Source of the DNA: Tigriopus japonicus
Lineage: Eukaryota > Arthropoda > Copepoda > Harpacticoida > Harpacticidae
Direction: 5' to 3'
Assembly: GCA_010645155.1 (NCBI GenBank)
Contig: JAAGOF010000131.1
Span: forward strand, 36,927-100,926
Length of the DNA stretch: 64,000 nt
Under the pieces are notes generated by a model. It searched no databases, was not told the DNA's origin, and saw only the letters and a list, made by a program, of their open reading frames with translations. Shown here in pieces: positions 60,050-64,000 of this stretch; position 1 is the first letter of the stretch; each line of letters begins with the position of its first letter. A program made the translations under genes and the position numbers.

Positions 60050-63000
60050 AAAAATCCGTAGAGCCATGTGATTGGCTTCCAATCCAAGGTTTTTTTTTTC
60101 TTCCCTCGCAAAGACCTTCAATTAGAAGACAATGCTGAACTGAACGTTGTTAGGACGGTGATTATTGGCTGGTCGCCCACCGAGCTACACATGTTCGGTG
60201 ACAAAGCGATCCTACATGCCAATACCATTTTTATTCAGTCTCGTTTCATATCCTGCTAAGCCCTTGAAATCCACTACTTTCGGCATGATTTTTCTCCGAC
60301 GAATGTGTAAGGCCGACAAGGAAAGAAAAAAGGGCTTGGCAACATTCAGACTAGAAATCAATTGCCAAGGTCTCCGAGATCCACCACAACATCACTGAAG
60401 GATCAGCTGATTTAATGGAGCTACTATTTTTGTCTCGCTTGACAAGGACTGTATATGTCAAGCCCATTAGACTAAAGAGACGATTTCATGGCGCCAAAAC
60501 AGAGTCCAAGTCAATTCTGGTAATAGCCAGTCATATTAGGATCACAATTTTCAACCCTGGATGCACATGATTACGTCTCAGAATCAGCAATGCTTCAATC
60601 AACTAAGGCTTCGAATTTGCGGCGGGATACAATTAAATTGACCTAAATTTGCCGTGCAGAAATTGTAACCAGAGACAGCGGTCGAAAATCGACATTCCGG
60701 TGAGCCAATACCGACATCGCAGTTAGGTTTTTTATAGTGACCCCGTAGTAGACAGACAGCATAAGGAGCCATATTTCATAGAATAAAGACTGCAAACTGG
60801 CTTTGAAACAAAACTCATAAGCTCCCAAAATGTGGACACATATGGCATACTTTTGTCATGGACGAGTCTATGTCGAGTGCCTCTGAGTGCAAACGTTTCA
60901 AATTGGGTGTGTCTGTTGGCCTGGGAATATACCGAAGTTGTCTGAGAACATGGCCAAGTTGTAATGTATTGTAGGTGTAATGTGATTATGAGCAGCATTG
61001 ACATGTGATTGTGGCCGTTAGGCAGGTGAGGAGTTGGTTTAATCCGATTTAGAGATAAAGCTGATGATGAGGGAAGTACTGAGAGGAGAAATCAAAGCAA
61101 GGGGAGGTGCAGATGAGGGCAGAGACCTGTTTGAAAAAAGAGGCTGGTCTGTTTGGAGGCAAATTGAATCAGATTTCATTGTCATCGTCCAGGCACAAGC
61201 GACTACTATATTCATTGAGAGTCATGGTTGTTACGTGTGCAAGGGTGTGGTTCGAGTTCATAGTTCAATGAAATCCTTTTTACAGACTTGGAAGGTCTCC
61301 ACACACACTCTCTTTGTCTGTATTGTAGTTTGGACACATTATGTTAGTCACTTTTTTGGCTTTAGAAAATCCTTTTAAAGAGAGAGACCGTGGAAGAAAT
61401 TCCTTTACATATCATCATTCGAACATCTGTTACTCTCCAATTTCCAATTCGATGAAAAAAGCCAACCTACCTGCACTAAAAAGGCCCTTTGAAAAGAAAG
61501 TACACTGCGTGTTGCACCCAGTGTGACGCCTTTAAAGTGATCTTGTTTGTCTTGTTGGTGCTTTTTAAATGCCATCTCCAAAGCACGATGAGTGAAAGGT
61601 TGCTTTAAATATCACCAAGAAGTCTGAGTTGGCCAAAGGGAGAAATCTGACTCTTGTTCAACCATTCTACCCATTTGATTCTTATCTGAATGCTCCAAGT
61701 CGTGTCTTGAATGTGTTGTGTGCATCAGAGAACTACATGCATGTTGCACGCTCGAAATCCTAGGGTGTGAATACAAATCCACGCAAACAAACGTCGTCTC
61801 TTCAGATGCTTGCAAAATTTGCAACATCTACGTACATACACTACGAGCTAACAATCACATTGAGTCGTAAAATAGACCCATACATGTATGTTCCAAATAT
61901 GGTATTGTAGATTTATCTGCTGAATGCGTGATTGCATGTGAATATATCACCTGAGAAGGCCTAAGTGATGAGTTTGGCCCGTTTTGCTCGAATGAGTTTT
62001 GTCAACTGATCTGAACTAAGCTTTAGCCGGAAATAATAGCCTGAGATAGATTGATCCTGCAAACATGGATGGATACATGGAAACATGAAAATCCTACAAG
62101 GAAGTTCTTGTCACAGGGTGATGCGTTTTCAGATTCTCAAGGCAAAGTTCTCATCCTCAAAATGGTTTAGCTCGTTGTTCTATGGCAGATGGGAGCAAAT
62201 GCTTCCAAAACGGCTGTTTTTAAGCCAAGACATTCGAATCAAATCTGACATGGATGGACCTTTGATTGTGTTAGGAAGTGGTGGATTTTGATGCTGATTG
62301 ATGAGACTTGGCCTCATTTTGAGTAACCAGGCCACTTGAACACTGCTCCATGGATCGTCCCATTGAACACAAGTTCTTTTTCTGACACAATCTGTCAAAT
62401 TGTGATTTATGGCCCGGAAAAGCACGTGCTCCCATTGTCAATGTATAATAATTGTTCTGCCTTGGGCCAAGAGTTTCTGCAGTGGTTCCATGGAGGGAAA
62501 TTTGTCAAGGGTTGAATTAGTCAGAGATGGAAGCTTAAGAATCCTGTCCCAATGCACGAATAGCTTTGGTGAGCAATGTCATCATGATCATTCAAAGTCT
62601 TCCACTATTGCAAGACGAAGGAAAGTGGTGTTCTTTCCTGGATGAACGTCTTCAAAGGGAGGTGAAAATGATGACCAAATACCAAGAGAAGAACCACTTG
62701 TCATCACCATCATGATGTGGAAGAAAATGATTCTGTTCCTGCTTGCCCTATGGATCCTAACTGAAAGTTCCTGGTCAAGAAAGTTCTCTTCACTCAACAT
62801 GCGCCAAAATTGTCTTGCATACACGAGCTGACCTTTCTCTAGTCACACGTTGGTGTTCAAAATCTCCAGAAGTTCATCAAGATAGGTTTCTTGAGAGTGG
62901 CAAAAATGACACCTGCCAGAATCATCTTTGCTGCCCAACACGAAACATGATTTTTTGACCAAATTTGGAAGAGACGAGATGGAAATGCTCACTGGACCGA

Positions 63001-64000
63001 TTTGGAGAAGAAGCTTTGTGAGCAAAGCATCCCTCCCTGATCCATTTATCTCGAGTCACGTTTGGAAATTGACCTGTCAAGACGAGGGGGAAAAAGATTG
63101 GGAGGAGAGATTGGTTGAATATGGGAAGAAGTCAATTTCCCGTTTCCACCTTGGTCTTTGTGTTCTCCGCGAATGTTTCCTGACTTTTGGCTTTGAGTAT
63201 CGTTCCGGGAAAATGGTTAATGAATTGGCCATCCTTTGTCATGAGGCAATCTTCCTGCCATTCGTCAAGGTGTATTTATTCCGTTTCGGCAATATCAGCT
63301 CCATTTCCAAAGTTCCATGGACTCGGGATAAGTGAGAGTGTTTTCCCTCTCCAACCCAACGAGCGAGAAGTAAGATTTGAACTCTGACCTCAATCCCCAT
63401 AACTTCAAACAAATAGACGCCGTGCAGCAAGTCTTCAGATATTCCGAGCGATTCGGATTTTGAAAGCGTTACGATTTCACCTCATCCCTAATGGTTATCT
63501 CTGGATTACAAATTCAAACCTGATTCATTGTCTTGGTGTTATCGCAATTCTGCGTTGTTTGTCACTTCTAGAGCTCGAGAATGCTAAGATCAACGCATAA
63601 ATCCAGTTTCCCAGTTTTTATTGCTCGAATCGGCAGGCATCACATTCTCCCGTGCACATCAACAATTTTCGCTGGCTCATGCTTTCAGTCAATAGAATGG
63701 ACGTATCGCGCAATTGAATCTTGAGAGCTTATGTAGATTACATTTCATTCAAACCTGCCCTCAGTGGGCAGTCGATTTCCTTTGTCTGGCAATCAAGCAT
63801 CGAGTATCGAACCTTTTAAGACTGAAAATTGAGCAATGCAGAGCAAAGAGGAAAGGCATGCAAATAGCAAATTCTTGAAAGAGCCCTCAAGAGCCATTAC
63901 GTCAGATCCTCTTTGATCTTTGTTCATATTCGAAGAATGTAAATTCGAATTACATCACAACTCGCAACCAATACCGAAGGTTTCGTTGAAGAAAAAACAA
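60050..64000. other. Non-coding region to the window end
   Basis: About 3.9 kb without a recognised gene or repeat. It may be intron of the large upstream gene if that gene continues past the window. Open frames such as 62928-63335 (135 codons) lack domain features. Confidence 0.45.

Overview
The window is animal nuclear DNA: split genes with GT-AG introns, AATAAA polyadenylation signals and a broad mix of transposable elements. The protein families and the element mix (BEL/Pao, Gypsy, Copia, DIRS-like, Helitron, Tc1, hAT) suit an arthropod, possibly a crustacean such as a copepod. That placement is inference. There is one 21-base run of N (11275-11295).

Left third (1-20.6 kb): a graveyard of nested, mostly broken elements. 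In order these are a BEL/Pao pol split by a solo LTR, an antisense Copia integrase scrap, an internally deleted Gypsy element (A), an antisense BEL/Pao pol tail, a DIRS-like tyrosine-recombinase retrotransposon with a fully open RT/RNase H frame and a near-identical 289-bp direct repeat, a second Gypsy element (B), and a Helitron. The Rep and helicase ends of the Helitron are separated by 2.1 kb of foldback and palindromic DNA.

Middle (21.2-33.1 kb): host genes. SAYSD1 (2 exons), EHMT/G9a-type histone H3K9 methyltransferase (9 coding exons, 1520 codons reconstructed in frame) and a cathepsin L-like protease (2 exons) all lie on the minus strand. A tiny intronless membrane-protein gene follows on the plus strand.

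Right half (33-64 kb): largely non-coding and AT-rich. It holds a dead LINE with a hAT MITE nested in it, two more small single-pass membrane-protein ORFs, a second hAT MITE, a second copy of the palindromic element, a 923-bp Tc1-type palindrome with an internal inversion, and a 4.5-kb coding exon of a large disordered proline/serine-rich protein (55323-59798) whose N-terminus resembles taperin/phostensin/espin-type actin or PP1 regulators. The last 4 kb shows nothing recognisable.

The genes form no common pathway: EHMT is nuclear, SAYSD1 acts at the ER, and cathepsin is lysosomal or secreted. The most unusual material is the DIRS-like element, the internally inverted Tc1 palindrome, the cathepsin with a shortened propeptide, and the three unassigned micro-membrane-protein genes.
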